Source: Paenibacillus sp. sptzw28
Lineage (GTDB): Bacteria > Bacillota > Bacilli > Paenibacillales > Paenibacillaceae
Length of the DNA: 64,000 nt
Direction: 5' to 3'
NCBI RefSeq assembly: GCF_019550795.1
Contig: NZ_CP080545.1
Location: forward strand, 3,134,001 to 3,198,000
The notes under the pieces were generated by a model. That model ran no database searches, was not told the DNA's origin, and saw only the letters and a program-made list of their open reading frames with translations. Position 1 is the first letter of the stretch; the number at the start of each line of letters is the position of its first letter. This document shows positions 26,642 through 37,076 of this stretch, piece after piece. A program made the position numbers and the translations under genes.

Positions 26642-29566
26642 ATGACAGCAAGCAATCAAAGCGGGCAATCGCCCTGGCAGCTCTATTACGGTCCTAATCT
26701 TGGGTACATACAGGAAATGTATGATATGTATTTAGACAACCCTGAAGACGTGGATCCCTCCTATCGGGAGTTGTTCGCCCAGTGGGGGCCGCCACCCTCG
26801 ATTTCGGCTGCAAGTCCGGCGAAGCCTTTGCCGCAGCAAAGAGAATTATCCGGGGAGAGAAGCATCCAGGCGGGAGACCCCGCGTTTCTCAAAAAGGTCG
26901 TCGATGCCGGAAAGCTGGTCCGAAATATTCGAACCTACGGGCATTTGGCCGCCCATAATGATCCGCTCGGGCTGGGTACCGCACCGGATACCAGCCTGCT
27001 TGAACCCGAGAGGTTCCATCTTACCCGGGACGAGCTGGCGGCAATTCCCGCTTCTCTCATATGGGAGGACGCGCCCGAAACGGTACGAAACGGGTGGGAA
27101 GCGATAACTCGGCTGAAGGAAACCTATACGCAATCATTCGGCTTCGAATTCGGCCACATTCATGAAGAGGATGAGCGTATATGGCTGAACCGGCAGGCAG
27201 AATCCGGAATGGCCGGGAAACCGCTCGGTGCCAAGGAAAGAACCGCGCTGCTGCACAGACTTATAGAGGTCGAGCAATTCGAAAACTTCCTGCAGCGGTC
27301 GTTTGTCGGACAAAAACGGTTTTCGATAGAAGGAACCGATATGCTCGTTCCGATGCTGGATGAAATCGTGCGGGAGCTTGCCCATGACGGCGCTACTCAA
27401 ATATTGATGGGAATGGCTCACCGCGGAAGACTGAGCGTTCTTGCTCATGTACTGGGCAAACCGTATAGCAAGATATTCTCGGAGTTTCACCTTGCGCCCA
27501 ATAAGGATCTTATACCATCGGAAGGATCGATCGGCATCAACATCGGCTGGACCGGGGATGTCAAATATCACCTTGGCGCACACCGTTCGGTGAAGGCGGG
27601 AGAGACGATAGAAACCCGCTTGACCTTGGCGAACAATCCGAGCCACCTCGAGTTCGTAAATCCGGTTGTCGAAGGATTCACCCGCGCCGCGCAGGACGAC
27701 AGGACGTCGCCCGGCTACCCGAAGCCGGATTTCGGAGCCGCAGCTGCGGTGCTTATGCATGGCGACGCCGCTTTCGCCGGGGAAGGAATTGTTGCTGAGA
27801 CGCTGAATTTCAAGAAGCTGAAGGGCTACGAGAGCGGGGGAACGATCCACATTATTGTTAACAACCGGATCGGCTTTACTACGGAAAGCAGCGATTCCCG
27901 TTCCACGCATTATGCAAGCGATCTTGCAAAGGGCTATGAAATACCGATTGTCCATGTGAGCGCGGACGATCCGGAGGCATGTATTGCCGCTGTTCGCATG
28001 GCTTGTGAATACAGGCACCGTTTCCGCAAGGATTTTCTCATCGATTTGATCGGTTACCGACGTTATGGCCATAACGAGACGGACGATGCCGCAACGACGC
28101 AGCCGCTTTTGTACCAGAAGCTCCAGAACCACCCGCGAGTAACGGAAATCTATTCCGAGAGCCTCAAGGGAAAGGGTCTGATTACGGAAGAACAGATCGA
28201 GAAGATCAAACAAGAGGGAATGCAGCGGCTGCAAGCAGCCCTCGGAGAAGTGAAGGAGAACGAGAAGAAGGACCGCCCGTTCCGAACCGATGAGGCGGGC
28301 AGCAAGCGGCGGCCTACCCAGAACAAAACAGCTGTCCCGCTGGACAGATTGAAATCCATCAATGCCGGTTTATTGAAGTGGCCAGAAGGGTTTAAGGTGT
28401 ACAACAAGCTGGAGCGTATATTGATGCGTCGTGCCGATGCTCTGGACGAGGGCGGTAAAGTGGATTGGGGGCTTGCGGAAACGCTGGCATTCGCTTCGAT
28501 ATTGGCCGACGGCAAACCGATCCGACTAAGCGGACAGGACACGGAAAGAGCGACCTTCGCGCACCGGAATCTTGTCCTGCACGACAGCAGCACCGGAGAA
28601 ACATGGTGTCCCCTTCATACGCTGCCGGAGGCGCGCGCGTCGTTCGCGATCTATAACAGCCCGCTTTCTGAAGCGTCTGTGGTCGGATTCGACTATGGCT
28701 ATAATGTATTCTCTCCGGAAACACTCGTCATCTGGGAAGCGCAGTACGGGGATTTCGCCAATGCGGCGCAGGTCATTATCGACCAATTTATTACAGCCGG
28801 CAGGGTGAAATGGTCGCAAAAATCCAGTCTCGTCATGCTCCTGCCCCACGGCTACGAGGGGCAAGGACCGGAGCATTCAAGCGCACGACTGGAGAGGTTC
28901 CTCCAGCTCGCGGCAGAAGACAACTGGACGATCGCGAGTCTAACATCCGCGGCGCAATATTTCCATCTGCTGCGCATGCAGGCGGCGATAACGGACACAG
29001 AGGAAGCAAGGCCGCTCATTATAATGTCGCCCAAGAGTCTGATTCGGAACCCGAATGTCGCGTCAGCGCCGAGAGAATTAAGCGAAGGGGCTTTCCAGCC
29101 CGTATTGGAGCAGCAGGGATTGGGAGAGGAACCTGCCCAGGTAGAGCGGCTGATCTTCTGCAGCGGTAAAATCGCGGTCGAACTGGAAGCTGCCCTGCAG
29201 CCGGACAATCCGGAGAAAAGCGAACCGAATGACCGTAGCTGGCTTCATATTGCCCGCATTGAACAATTGTATCCGTTCCCCAAAGCCGATGTCGAACGGG
29301 TTATCGGACGCTATCCGAATGTGAAGGAAATCATGTGGGTCCAGGAAGAGCCGCAAAATATGGGAGCTTGGAATTATGTCGAGCCGCGTATTAGGGCCCG
29401 GACACCAGGTGGTGCGGCCGTACGTTATGTCGGCCGGCCCAAACGGTCCAGCCCTGCGAGCGGCTTCCAGTACATCCACAATACCGAGCAGCAGCGGATT
29501 ATTTCAGTCGCTTTGAACCGGAGCACGCTAACGACGAATGTTAAGGGGGAGAACGGCAATGAGTGA
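26642..29566 (+). CDS. odhA: 2-oxoglutarate dehydrogenase E1 component (OdhA/SucA)
   Basis: A 974-residue thiamine-diphosphate enzyme that decarboxylates 2-oxoglutarate in the TCA cycle and passes the succinyl group to the E2 lipoyl arm. The N-terminal E2-binding segment contains [29 protein letters not shown]-binding and active-site regions are [15 protein letters not shown], the GDAAFAGEG motif, NNRIGFTT and [13 protein letters not shown]; the transketolase-like pyrimidine domain has [15 protein letters not shown]. It is somewhat longer than B. subtilis OdhA (944). It overlaps odhB by 8 bases. Confidence 0.96.
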   Translation: MTASNQSGQSPWQLYYGPNLGYIQEMYDMYLDNPEDVDPSYRELFAQWGPPPSISAASPAKPLPQQRELSGERSIQAGDPAFLKKVVDAGKLVRNIRTYGHLAAHNDPLGLGTAPDTSLLEPERFHLTRDELAAIPASLIWEDAPETVRNGWEAITRLKETYTQSFGFEFGHIHEEDERIWLNRQAESGMAGKPLGAKERTALLHRLIEVEQFENFLQRSFVGQKRFSIEGTDMLVPMLDEIVRELAHDGATQILMGMAHRGRLSVLAHVLGKPYSKIFSEFHLAPNKDLIPSEGSIGINIGWTGDVKYHLGAHRSVKAGETIETRLTLANNPSHLEFVNPVVEGFTRAAQDDRTSPGYPKPDFGAAAAVLMHGDAAFAGEGIVAETLNFKKLKGYESGGTIHIIVNNRIGFTTESSDSRSTHYASDLAKGYEIPIVHVSADDPEACIAAVRMACEYRHRFRKDFLIDLIGYRRYGHNETDDAATTQPLLYQKLQNHPRVTEIYSESLKGKGLITEEQIEKIKQEGMQRLQAALGEVKENEKKDRPFRTDEAGSKRRPTQNKTAVPLDRLKSINAGLLKWPEGFKVYNKLERILMRRADALDEGGKVDWGLAETLAFASILADGKPIRLSGQDTERATFAHRNLVLHDSSTGETWCPLHTLPEARASFAIYNSPLSEASVVGFDYGYNVFSPETLVIWEAQYGDFANAAQVIIDQFITAGRVKWSQKSSLVMLLPHGYEGQGPEHSSARLERFLQLAAEDNWTIASLTSAAQYFHLLRMQAAITDTEEARPLIIMSPKSLIRNPNVASAPRELSEGAFQPVLEQQGLGEEPAQVERLIFCSGKIAVELEAALQPDNPEKSEPNDRSWLHIARIEQLYPFPKADVERVIGRYPNVKEIMWVQEEPQNMGAWNYVEPRIRARTPGGAAVRYVGRPKRSSPASGFQYIHNTEQQRIISVALNRSTLTTNVKGENGNE

Positions 29567-30917
29567 TGTTAAAGTGCCTGAAATGGGCGAATCTATTGTA
29601 GAAGGCACAATCGCGAAGTGGCATGTGAAGGAAGGGGATTCCGTAAATCAGGGTGCGGTTCTGGCCGAACTGGAAACGGATAAGGTTAATATAGAAATCA
29701 GCGCAGAGGAAAGCGGGATAGTCGAGCAAATCACACGTCAAGAGGGCGAAACCGTAGGCGTGGGGGAAACGATAGCCCGAATCGGCACTGCCAAGGCAGC
29801 TGCTGCCGAACAGAACGGCAAGACGGGCTCGGCCGGAGAGAGCAAAGAAGACGCCGGTGCGTCATCCGAACGTCAACTGGGCGCCCAAGCTCCAGCTTCA
29901 CCGCAGCAGTCCGCTGCATCACAAGCACAGCCGAAGAAAGACGACGCGTCAGGCGATTCCGAGGTCTCTGCCGCCTCGTATAACGCAACTCCCGGAGCGA
30001 GGAAGCTCGCCAGGGAAAGGGGAATCGATCTCTCCAAGGTCCAATCCCAGGATCCGATCGGAAGAATCCGGCAGGAGGATGTCGAAGCCTATAAGGCCAA
30101 ACCCGCGGCAGGTGAAACTCCTGCACGCCCGGCCGGAAGCGCAGCCTCGGAACGCCGTCCTAACGAAGGGGGCGGTACCGATGTGAAACAGAGCGCGGCA
30201 GGCGCTGATCCGGCCAAACCGGCAGAGCGACGCAAGATGTCCCGCCGCCGCATCACGATCGCGGCCAGGTTAGTGGAGGCGCAGCGGACAGCCGCTATGC
30301 TTACAACGTTTAACGAAGTGGATATGACGGCTATACTCGATATCCGCAAGAGGCGCAAGCAGGCATTTCAAGAGAAGCATGGCATCGGGCTTGGATTCAT
30401 GTCGTTCTTCACCAAAGCCGTCGTAGGTGCGCTTAAGGAATTCCCGCTTCTTAATGCGGAAATTCAGGGTGATGAGATATTAGTGAAGCAGTATTACGAT
30501 ATCGGAATCGCCGTATCCGCCAAGGAAGGGCTCGTTGTCCCTGTAGTACGGAACGCCGACCGCCTGACCTTCTCAGAAATCGAGAAGCAAATTTCCGGTC
30601 TGGCGGAGAAAGCGCGCTCCAATTCATTGGCACTGTCCGATCTGCAGGGCGGCACGTTTACCATTACAAACGGCGGTGTGTTCGGTTCCTTGTTATCTAC
30701 GCCGATTCTTAATGCGCCGCAGGTCGGTATTCTCGGCATGCATAAGATCCAGCTCAGACCGGTGGCCATAGATGCGGATAGAATGGAGAACCGGCATATG
30801 ATGTATGTAGCTCTCTCTTACGACCATCGTATAGTGGACGGTGCGGAGGCCGTACGGTTCCTCGTAACCCTCAAGCAGCTGCTGGAGGACCCGGAATCCC
30901 TGCTGCTCGAAGGGTAA
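29559..30917 (+). CDS. odhB: Dihydrolipoyllysine succinyltransferase, E2 of 2-oxoglutarate dehydrogenase
   Basis: A 452-residue E2. The lipoyl domain is residues 1-77 with the lipoylated Lys in [12 protein letters not shown] long Ala/Gly/Gln/Ser linker (80-140) leads to the subunit-binding domain ([16 protein letters not shown] to [11 protein letters not shown]), then a second linker and the catalytic domain (from about 225) with the active-site [15 protein letters not shown]. It transfers succinyl to CoA. The ATG at 29559, inside the end of odhA and behind GGGGGAGAACGGC, gives the correct lipoyl start [12 protein letters not shown]3 is not encoded here. Confidence 0.95.
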   Translation: MSDVKVPEMGESIVEGTIAKWHVKEGDSVNQGAVLAELETDKVNIEISAEESGIVEQITRQEGETVGVGETIARIGTAKAAAAEQNGKTGSAGESKEDAGASSERQLGAQAPASPQQSAASQAQPKKDDASGDSEVSAASYNATPGARKLARERGIDLSKVQSQDPIGRIRQEDVEAYKAKPAAGETPARPAGSAASERRPNEGGGTDVKQSAAGADPAKPAERRKMSRRRITIAARLVEAQRTAAMLTTFNEVDMTAILDIRKRRKQAFQEKHGIGLGFMSFFTKAVVGALKEFPLLNAEIQGDEILVKQYYDIGIAVSAKEGLVVPVVRNADRLTFSEIEKQISGLAEKARSNSLALSDLQGGTFTITNGGVFGSLLSTPILNAPQVGILGMHKIQLRPVAIDADRMENRHMMYVALSYDHRIVDGAEAVRFLVTLKQLLEDPESLLLEG

Positions 30918-31083
30918 ATAGCCGAGTGATTGATTGAGATAGGTCCATAGTCCGACGAACTGGCGTGACACAAATGTGACGCCAATTTGTCATGTTGCTA
31001 TTCGGTAATGTTATTCATAAAATATAAATACCGGAACAAACGCACGAACAACCGGATATGCGAGAGAAACGTAGGGAATCGAC

Positions 31084-32400
31084 ATGAATGTACGTAAAAT
31101 AAGGTTACATGATACGGAAAATATCCACTCCAGCGAGGACCGGGATGAATACGAGAAGGACTATGCCCGTTTGATTCAATCCCCCGCCTTTCGCAGGCTG
31201 CAGGGGAAATCGCAAGTGTTCGGCGCAGGCTCGGGCGACTATTACCGAACCCGGTTGACTCATTCTCTTGAAGTGTCCCAAATTGCCCGAGAGGTTGCCA
31301 GGCGTCTGGGCAAGAATTATCCGTTCCTTGCGAAGAAGGAGCATCCTGGCTTGACGATGGACCCTGAAGTGGTCGAATGCGCATCACTCGCACACGATTT
31401 GGGACATCCGCCGTTCGGCCACAAGGGAGAAGAGGTGCTCAACCGGCTTCTTACGGATGAATTTGGCCTCTCCTATGAGGGCAACGCGCAGAACTTCCGC
31501 ATATTAATGTTTCTGGAGAAACGGGCAGGCAGCGACAGCGGGCTGGATCTTACCGCAGCCGTTCTTCTGGCGATCAATAAATATCCATTCTGCATCGATG
31601 AGCCTGGTCGTCTTAAGGGCGTCTATAAGATGGAGTGGGAGGGAATCAATTTTCTGCGGCAAACTTGGCAGATGCCGGAAGGCTGCGCAACGCTCGAGGC
31701 ACAGTTAATGGATTTATGCGATGATATCGCTTATTCCACTCACGACATCGAGGATGGCATTCGGGCGGGTAAAATCCAGATGAACCGCGATTTGTTCGAG
31801 GATGACCGCCTGATCGAACACGTGGTGCAAGAAATAGTTAACGATCCGAACCATTCGAAAGTAGACTGGGAACATGTCGATATGAATGACATGGTGAAGC
31901 AGGTACTGAGCCAGTATGTGCAGCAGTGGGAAGACATATATGTGGAATGCGGCCGGGAGCCTTCGAGGACCAGACGCGAGATGAAAGCAAGGTGGGTCCG
32001 GAAATTCGCGAGCGAGGTTGGTATCATCGACGACCCAGCCACAGGCTGGAAGCGTGTCACTTTTACCCGGGAAGGCCGGCAGGATCTGGAGCTTCTGCGC
32101 ACAATGGAAATTCTCAAGAAACTTGCCTGGGTTACGTTGATCAAGGATTTTCGTGTACAGCGTCTGCACAAGCGAAGCGAGATTATGATTAAGCGGCTCT
32201 GGGACAGCTTCAAAAGGGTAGACACAGGAAGATTGATTATTCCGCCGGATTGGCTGGAAAGCTATGAGCAACACAAGGGGAAATGGTCTTGGGAGCGGAT
32301 GGCGGCGGACTATATCTCCGGAATGACTGACGCATACGCCGAGAAAGTCTATGCCGAATTTTTCGCCAGCCGTTCAGGCTCCATCTATGAGATGGATTAA
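31084..32400 (+). CDS. dGTP triphosphohydrolase-like HD-domain protein
   Basis: A 438-residue metal-dependent phosphohydrolase. The dGTPase signature is complete: FRRLQGKSQVF, the first metal His in RTRLTHSLEV, the HD pair in SLAHDLGHPPFGHKGE and the later Asp in LCDDIAYSTHDIEDG. The family cleaves dNTPs (classically dGTP) to nucleoside and triphosphate. The start ATG has only a moderate site (TAGGGAATCGAC). It is a single gene after odhB. Confidence 0.88.
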   Translation: MNVRKIRLHDTENIHSSEDRDEYEKDYARLIQSPAFRRLQGKSQVFGAGSGDYYRTRLTHSLEVSQIAREVARRLGKNYPFLAKKEHPGLTMDPEVVECASLAHDLGHPPFGHKGEEVLNRLLTDEFGLSYEGNAQNFRILMFLEKRAGSDSGLDLTAAVLLAINKYPFCIDEPGRLKGVYKMEWEGINFLRQTWQMPEGCATLEAQLMDLCDDIAYSTHDIEDGIRAGKIQMNRDLFEDDRLIEHVVQEIVNDPNHSKVDWEHVDMNDMVKQVLSQYVQQWEDIYVECGREPSRTRREMKARWVRKFASEVGIIDDPATGWKRVTFTREGRQDLELLRTMEILKKLAWVTLIKDFRVQRLHKRSEIMIKRLWDSFKRVDTGRLIIPPDWLESYEQHKGKWSWERMAADYISGMTDAYAEKVYAEFFASRSGSIYEMD

Positions 32401-32657
32401 AGCTGCGGCAAGAGCCGTGTACCTAACATGCCAGCACCGTTCGAAAGTTGAACGGTCTTGTTTGTTGTGAATATAAACGGGTAAGCAACCGGCAGAACTT
32501 TCAGTTCTTGTACGCTGGAACTGTTTCTGTTTCAGGGCAACCTGGAGATGTACGGTATTATGAGGAAATATTTAACGTTATGAGAGAATCTTAATCGCCT
32601 GTACACCCTGTTATCCTGTAAACTGTGCGAAAGATAAGTTGAGGGGTGATTACGGCA

Positions 32658-33551
32658 ATGGAAATGAAACGTTGTTTGTTTTGCGACAAAATTGTTCCGC
32701 TTCAGCCGCAAGGCGACTATGACCGGTATGTAGGCTGCTCATGCGCGCCGGGCGGGTTTTATAGTCTGAAAAGAGACAGCTACGATCTATATCATGAACT
32801 GTCGTATCAGGAGAAACGACAGTGGTTTCCTATCCTCTCCGGATATATCAGAGAGACGACCGATTGCAATGAAACGGTCCTGTTATCGTTCGCAGATTTG
32901 GAATCGGTGATCAATTCCCCGCGCATACCCGGTACGATGGATGAGAAGGCCGGCAGGCTTCTTCTTTACTTGCATCGGAACTCAAGTGCGCCGGGGGATC
33001 CGGTCATCATACACCGGCTTTCGGAGAGCTGCAATCTTACGTATTCTCCCAACCTGCAGGAGCTTGTATATATTATCGAGAAGCTAAAGGACGAACTGTT
33101 GATCGAACGGATCGGAACAACTTTTAAATTGACTGAATCTGGATGGCGCGAAGCTGCAGCACGTGCAGGAGGAAAGAGATTGAAGCCCTGCCTCGTTTAT
33201 CTTCCAAACGAGGAGCAGCTGCGCGAGGAGTGGAAAGAGAATGTACTGCCGAAGCTGGAACAGTGCGGTTATTTGCCACGAATGTCCGATGATTTGCAAG
33301 CGGAGAGCAGCGGTGAAGATACGGTTCGTCTCATCTCCGAGTGCAAGCTGATATTGGCAGATATCGCAAGCGGCGAACCCGAGATTTACTTTGCTGCGGG
33401 ATTTGCGCTGGGCATGCAGATCCCGGTCATCCTGACCGTCAATCGGCTCAACGCGGATAATTTGAGAGTGCGAATAAAGCAAATACAACCTTATGTATGG
33501 GAGAAGACGGAAGATGTAGCCGCGATGATGCAGCGGCGGTTAAACGTGTAA
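32658..33551 (+). CDS. Cys-rich N-terminus + TIR-like/nucleoside deoxyribosyltransferase-like C-terminus, unknown function
   Basis: A 297-residue protein. The N-terminus has a zinc-ribbon-like pair (CLFCDK, then VGCSC). A middle helical part (about 60-170) resembles a winged helix. The last third, CKLILADIASGEPEIYFAAG and FALGMQIPVILTVNR, looks like the Rossmann-type nucleotide-binding fold of nucleoside 2-deoxyribosyltransferase and TIR-like proteins. I cannot name a function; a nucleotide-sensing or -cleaving role is possible. ATG 32658 is preferred over the GTG at 32646, which overlaps the GAGGGG site. Confidence 0.6.
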   Translation: MEMKRCLFCDKIVPLQPQGDYDRYVGCSCAPGGFYSLKRDSYDLYHELSYQEKRQWFPILSGYIRETTDCNETVLLSFADLESVINSPRIPGTMDEKAGRLLLYLHRNSSAPGDPVIIHRLSESCNLTYSPNLQELVYIIEKLKDELLIERIGTTFKLTESGWREAAARAGGKRLKPCLVYLPNEEQLREEWKENVLPKLEQCGYLPRMSDDLQAESSGEDTVRLISECKLILADIASGEPEIYFAAGFALGMQIPVILTVNRLNADNLRVRIKQIQPYVWEKTEDVAAMMQRRLNV

Positions 33552-33571
33552 CATCCATACCGGAGCACAAG

Positions 33572-33597
33572 AAAAAGCCCGAGAATTCGGGCTTTTT
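33572..33597 (+). terminator. Intrinsic terminator
   Basis: AAAAAGCCCGA paired with TCGGGCTTTTT around GAAT: a symmetric A/T-flanked stem usable in both directions. Confidence 0.85.
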
Positions 33598-33680
33598 GAC
33601 ATTTTAAGAGTGTGGCTGGGAGTCATTCCGAAGATGCTTATTTAATTAATGATATTAATTAAATTTCTCGTATTGGAAAA

Positions 33681-33714
33681 TTAATCACATTAACTAGTTA
33701 ATTAACGTGATTAA
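33681..33714. repeat. AT-rich nested inverted repeat
   Basis: Outer arms TTAATCAC (33681-33688) and GTGATTAA (33707-33714) enclose the palindrome TTAACTAGTTAA. It lies just after the methyltransferase stop and in very AT-rich DNA. It could help end transcription of that gene or be a protein-binding site. Confidence 0.5.
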
Positions 33715-33734
33715 ATTAAAAAGCGGACAGTTGT

Positions 33735-34475
33735 TTAATATGACCCTTGATATTGTGCATCTTCGTATTCGAATTCCAGGCCTGGCATAAGGGAGACGTC
33801 CATATCGTATGCACTTTCGGCCGATTTTACCATTGGGGTCGCCGAGAAAAACAGTTCATTGTACACAAAGCACTTCTTAAACTTGTGAAGTACGCTGCAC
33901 TCATAGCGGTTTGACTTAAATAAGTTTAAATAGCTAGTTTCGTCCCGTATGTGCTCGCCGTCATCATACCAGTTCATAAAACGGTTGCTGAATTGCGTGT
34001 TTTCTCTCAGATAAGGCTCCATTACAATGATTTTTCCATCCGGTTTCAATACTCGCTCGAACTCCAGCAGATAATTCCTTATTAGCTCGTCAGGAATATG
34101 GTGCAGAACGGCAATTACAAAAATATAATCAAACGAATCGTCGTTTGACGGGATACGCTGCTCATCAAATATGACAAAATTATGATCGGGATAAAGATGT
34201 TTAGCCAGATTTACCCTCTCTTTATCGGGCTCAATACCTATATAATGGCCGGGAGTGCATATGGAACAATTAGCACCGGTTCCCGATCCGAAATCGAGTA
34301 TGATTTTATTATCCAATTCAAAGTGATTCTTGATGTGCTCATGGATGTATTTTCTCGTCAGCCATTGCGGACGCACAAACCAGTGATATAAGCGGGGGGA
34401 AAGAGGCATAACGTTTGTTGTCACCACCGTTTCATAGTTAACGGAAGTAATATAACTCGTTATTAGATCAAGCAT
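33735..34475 (-). CDS. Class I SAM-dependent methyltransferase
   Basis: A 246-residue methyltransferase. Motif I is IILDFGSGTGANCS (about residue 60), the acidic end of strand 2 is YIGIEPDKERV, and the post-motif region has FDYIFVIAVLHHIPDE and RVLKPDGKIIVMEP. The substrate is not evident. Base composition is clearly more AT-rich than the neighbouring genes and it sits alone between AT-rich palindromic DNA and the doxX control region, which suggests acquisition by transfer. Confidence 0.82.
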   Translation of the reverse strand: MLDLITSYITSVNYETVVTTNVMPLSPRLYHWFVRPQWLTRKYIHEHIKNHFELDNKIILDFGSGTGANCSICTPGHYIGIEPDKERVNLAKHLYPDHNFVIFDEQRIPSNDDSFDYIFVIAVLHHIPDELIRNYLLEFERVLKPDGKIIVMEPYLRENTQFSNRFMNWYDDGEHIRDETSYLNLFKSNRYECSVLHKFKKCFVYNELFFSATPMVKSAESAYDMDVSLMPGLEFEYEDAQYQGSY

Positions 34476-34519
34476 TCATGTAAATTATGGAATTCGTTGG
34501 TTCTAGTGCTATAGTCGAC

Positions 34520-34558
34520 TTGACACCCCTTGGCTTTTAACACTACAATGAGTAGTGT
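34520..34558 (+). promoter_or_regulatory. doxX promoter with overlapping palindromic operator
   Basis: A consensus -35 TTGACA (34520-34525), an 18-base spacer and -10 TACAAT (34544-34549). The inverted repeat ACACTAC-AATGA-GTAGTGT (34540-34558) covers the -10 box. Such a site directly over the promoter indicates repression, in the style of the YodB/HxlR (DUF24) or MarR-type thiol-based regulators that control catD-like doxX genes in B. subtilis; the regulator is not in this window. Confidence 0.7.
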
Positions 34559-34603
34559 AAATTGTTGTTGAGCTTGTTTTAAATTTTAAAGGAGGAATAG
34601 TTT

Positions 34604-35017
34604 ATGGAAAAAAATGTGCAAATCGGTGGTTTGATCATTCGGTTCGTTCTTGGCGTCATTTTCTTCATGCATGGGCTTCAGAAGTTTCAGGGTGGGATCG
34701 GCAATACGGCAGGCTTCTTCCAAAGCATGGGCATTCCAGGGTTCTTGGCATACGCAGTCGGAACGATCGAGCTCGTCGGGGGTATTCTTATCATTCTCGG
34801 CCTTGGTACACGCGTAATCGCTGCGTTATTCGCGCTTATTATGCTGGTCGCAATCTTAAAGGTAAAGTTGAAGGCAGGTTTTGTCGGAGGTTATGAGTAT
34901 GAAATTGCGCTGTTGTCGATGTCACTGTTCTTTACGGCTGCCGGTCATCCGTATTTCTCACTGGATAACTTATTGAACCGCAGAAAGCAAGGGGCTACAG
35001 TGAAATTGCAGGGCTGA
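34604..35017 (+). CDS. DoxX-family membrane protein
   Basis: A 137-residue protein with four membrane helices, typical DoxX: GGLIIRFVLGVIFFMHGLQK, then FLAYAVGTIELVGGILII and YEIALLSMSLFFTAAGHPY. B. subtilis relatives (CatD, MhqP) belong to quinone/thiol-stress regulons. The RBS is AAAGGAGGAATAG. It is expressed from the strong promoter at 34520, apparently under tight repression. Confidence 0.88.
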   Translation: MEKNVQIGGLIIRFVLGVIFFMHGLQKFQGGIGNTAGFFQSMGIPGFLAYAVGTIELVGGILIILGLGTRVIAALFALIMLVAILKVKLKAGFVGGYEYEIALLSMSLFFTAAGHPYFSLDNLLNRRKQGATVKLQG

Positions 35018-35135
35018 GCTAGCAATCGCCGAATAAGATGCGGAATTATCAGGTTTAATAAGAAACCGACCGGATTAAGAGCTGTCCCTGAGGCTTTTAG
35101 TGATTTCTGTCAGGACAAACTCGGCGTACCGGTTT

Positions 35136-35177
35136 CAGGATTGGGTAACATAATAATTATTATGTTACCCAATCCTG
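35136..35177. repeat. Perfect 42-bp palindrome between convergent genes
   Basis: Arms of 21 bases (35136-35156 and 35157-35177) with no loop; the arm runs CAGGATTGGGTAACATAATAA. It lies between doxX and mntD, which converge. It could work as a two-way terminator (the RNA would fold into a long hairpin) but has no T-tract. Confidence 0.75.
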
Positions 35178-35227
35178 TGTTCTCTGAACGGCTTACAATC
35201 CATGCATCGTTTTATTAAGAATTTTCG

Positions 35228-36127
35228 TTATTTTTTCGACGGAGTCGCCGCATAAGACTCCGACAGACGCCTCTTATTAAATTTGCGTAATATTACGCCA
35301 TGAGTTGGCGAGAATAATAAAGCAAGAAGAAAGAATATACCGGCGACACTGATCATACACCCTGCGATAGAAGCATCCAATGCATGTGCCGTATAGTAGC
35401 CGATTACGGAGCTGCAGAAGCCGATAGTTACACTATAAATCATCATACGACTCAATTTCTCTGTAAGCAGATATGCCGTTGCCGGAGGCACGACCAGCAT
35501 TCCCACCACCAGAATCGCTCCTACACTTTCGAAGGAAGCAACAGTGCTGACGGAAACGAGCCCCATAAGCAGGTAGTGAAAGAATGCAACCGGGATACCG
35601 ACAGCCGCGGCCATGGCCGGATCGAACGAGCAAATTTTAAACTGCTTATAGAATGCGGTAATGACGCCAATACTTAACAGAAACGCAAGGCCGACTCCCC
35701 AAACCGCCTTAGGTCCGATATCTATTCCGGCAAGTTGAATCGTATTCCACGGAACATAGGCAATCTCGCCATAAAGAACACAGTCGAGATCCAGGTCAAT
35801 ATCCCTCGTAAATATACTGATCAGAACGATACCGATTGCGAATAGAGCGGTAAACACAACACCAATTGAGGCATCGGACTGTACGCCGCTTTGATGAAAC
35901 AATTGGATAAGAAACACGGTAATCAGTCCCAGTGCGGCGGCTCCCAGCAGCATGAACAAGGAATCTCTTGATCCGCTGATGAGGAAGGCGATTACGATAC
36001 CCGGAAGGACGGAATGACTGATCGCATCCCCGACCATCGCCATCCTCCTAAGGACGAGAAAACAGCCGACAAGGCCGCAGGTGCCTGCAACCAGCGCTCC
36101 CGTTAATATAATCCAGAAGGTACTCAT
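35228..36127 (-). CDS. mntD: Manganese/zinc ABC transporter permease MntD
   Basis: A 299-residue ABC-3 family permease with about eight membrane segments. Family motifs: VGCFLVLRRMAMVGDAISHSVLPGI near the N-terminus and VASFESVGAILVVGMLVVPPATAYLLT in the middle. It pairs with MntC to form the channel. It is the last gene of mntABCD, overlapping mntC by 4 bases. Confidence 0.9.
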   Translation of the reverse strand: MSTFWIILTGALVAGTCGLVGCFLVLRRMAMVGDAISHSVLPGIVIAFLISGSRDSLFMLLGAAALGLITVFLIQLFHQSGVQSDASIGVVFTALFAIGIVLISIFTRDIDLDLDCVLYGEIAYVPWNTIQLAGIDIGPKAVWGVGLAFLLSIGVITAFYKQFKICSFDPAMAAAVGIPVAFFHYLLMGLVSVSTVASFESVGAILVVGMLVVPPATAYLLTEKLSRMMIYSVTIGFCSSVIGYYTAHALDASIAGCMISVAGIFFLLALLFSPTHGVILRKFNKRRLSESYAATPSKK

Positions 36128-37059
36128 AACGCTTCGTCCCTCCGTTCTATTTGAAGGACTGCCTGCTCGCGCCTCATGCTGCTCCGTACAGATGCGCGAA
36201 GCAGCAGTTTCGACAGAACACCACGCCTAGGCGCGGCGATGACTGATATAACGAAGAGGGAGGTGGACGCAAGCACGGTTAACGGTCCCGTTGGCAAATT
36301 ATTGCCGTTTGCGCTGATGAAGGTGCCGGCCAACCCGCTGAATGCGCCGAACAAGCCTGATAGCACAACCATAACCCCAAGCTTCTCGGTCCAGTAGCGT
36401 GCCGATACAGCGGGGGTGATCAACAGGGCTGACATAAGCACAACACCAACGGCCTGTATGCCGACAACGACTGCGATGACTATCAGAAACATGATCAGCT
36501 GATCCAGGAAAGCAACCGGATATCCCAATCCACGGGCAAACCCGGGATCGAAGCTGAGCAGCTTGAATTCCTTGAAGAGTAGGGAGCATACGCCGATTAA
36601 GAGGACGGAGATCCCAGTCATAATGATTACGTCTGACAGCATCATGGACGCGGCCTGACCGAACAGAAACTTATCCAGTCCGCTTTGATTGCCGTCGCCG
36701 CTGTGCTGGATTTGCGTAAGCAATACGATCCCGAAGCCGAAGAATACGGAAAGAACGATTGCCAAAGCCGAGTCCTGCTTGATTCTTGTGTTACGCGTAA
36801 TATATCCGATCCCGAAGGTGGCGACGATACCTGCGGCGGCGGCCCCGATCAGAAACAACAGAATGGATTTGGAGCCGCTGAGCATGAAGGCGATGCATAT
36901 TCCGGGCAGCGCCGCGTGCGATAATGCGTCGCCCATTAAGGATTGTTTCCGCAAATAAGCAAAGCTTCCGATGACGCCGCTGCTTAAACCAAGCAGCATG
37001 CAGCCGAATAATATCCACTGTGTGTTAGGATCCTGGAACACTTTCAACCATTCAAACAT
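36124..37059 (-). CDS. mntC: Manganese/zinc ABC transporter permease MntC
   Basis: A 311-residue ABC-3 permease, paralogous to the next gene (SSGVIGSFAYLRKQSLMGDAL; GIQAVGVVLMSALLITPAVSARYW). The C-terminus is longer and charged. It is 17 bases after mntB and overlaps mntD, so the four genes form one transcription unit. Confidence 0.9.
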   Translation of the reverse strand: MFEWLKVFQDPNTQWILFGCMLLGLSSGVIGSFAYLRKQSLMGDALSHAALPGICIAFMLSGSKSILLFLIGAAAAGIVATFGIGYITRNTRIKQDSALAIVLSVFFGFGIVLLTQIQHSGDGNQSGLDKFLFGQAASMMLSDVIIMTGISVLLIGVCSLLFKEFKLLSFDPGFARGLGYPVAFLDQLIMFLIVIAVVVGIQAVGVVLMSALLITPAVSARYWTEKLGVMVVLSGLFGAFSGLAGTFISANGNNLPTGPLTVLASTSLFVISVIAAPRRGVLSKLLLRASVRSSMRREQAVLQIERRDEAL

Positions 37060-37076
37060 GCCCTACACCTGCCTTG

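Noticed and set aside
27134..28234. Long minus-strand reading frame of 366 codons inside odhA
   Set aside because: It is fully antisense to a well-conserved gene, has no ribosome binding site and its protein has no recognisable motif.
30955..30995. TGACA...TGTCA symmetry upstream of the dGTPase-like gene considered as an operator
   Set aside because: Only the outer five bases pair well; the inner part is asymmetric.
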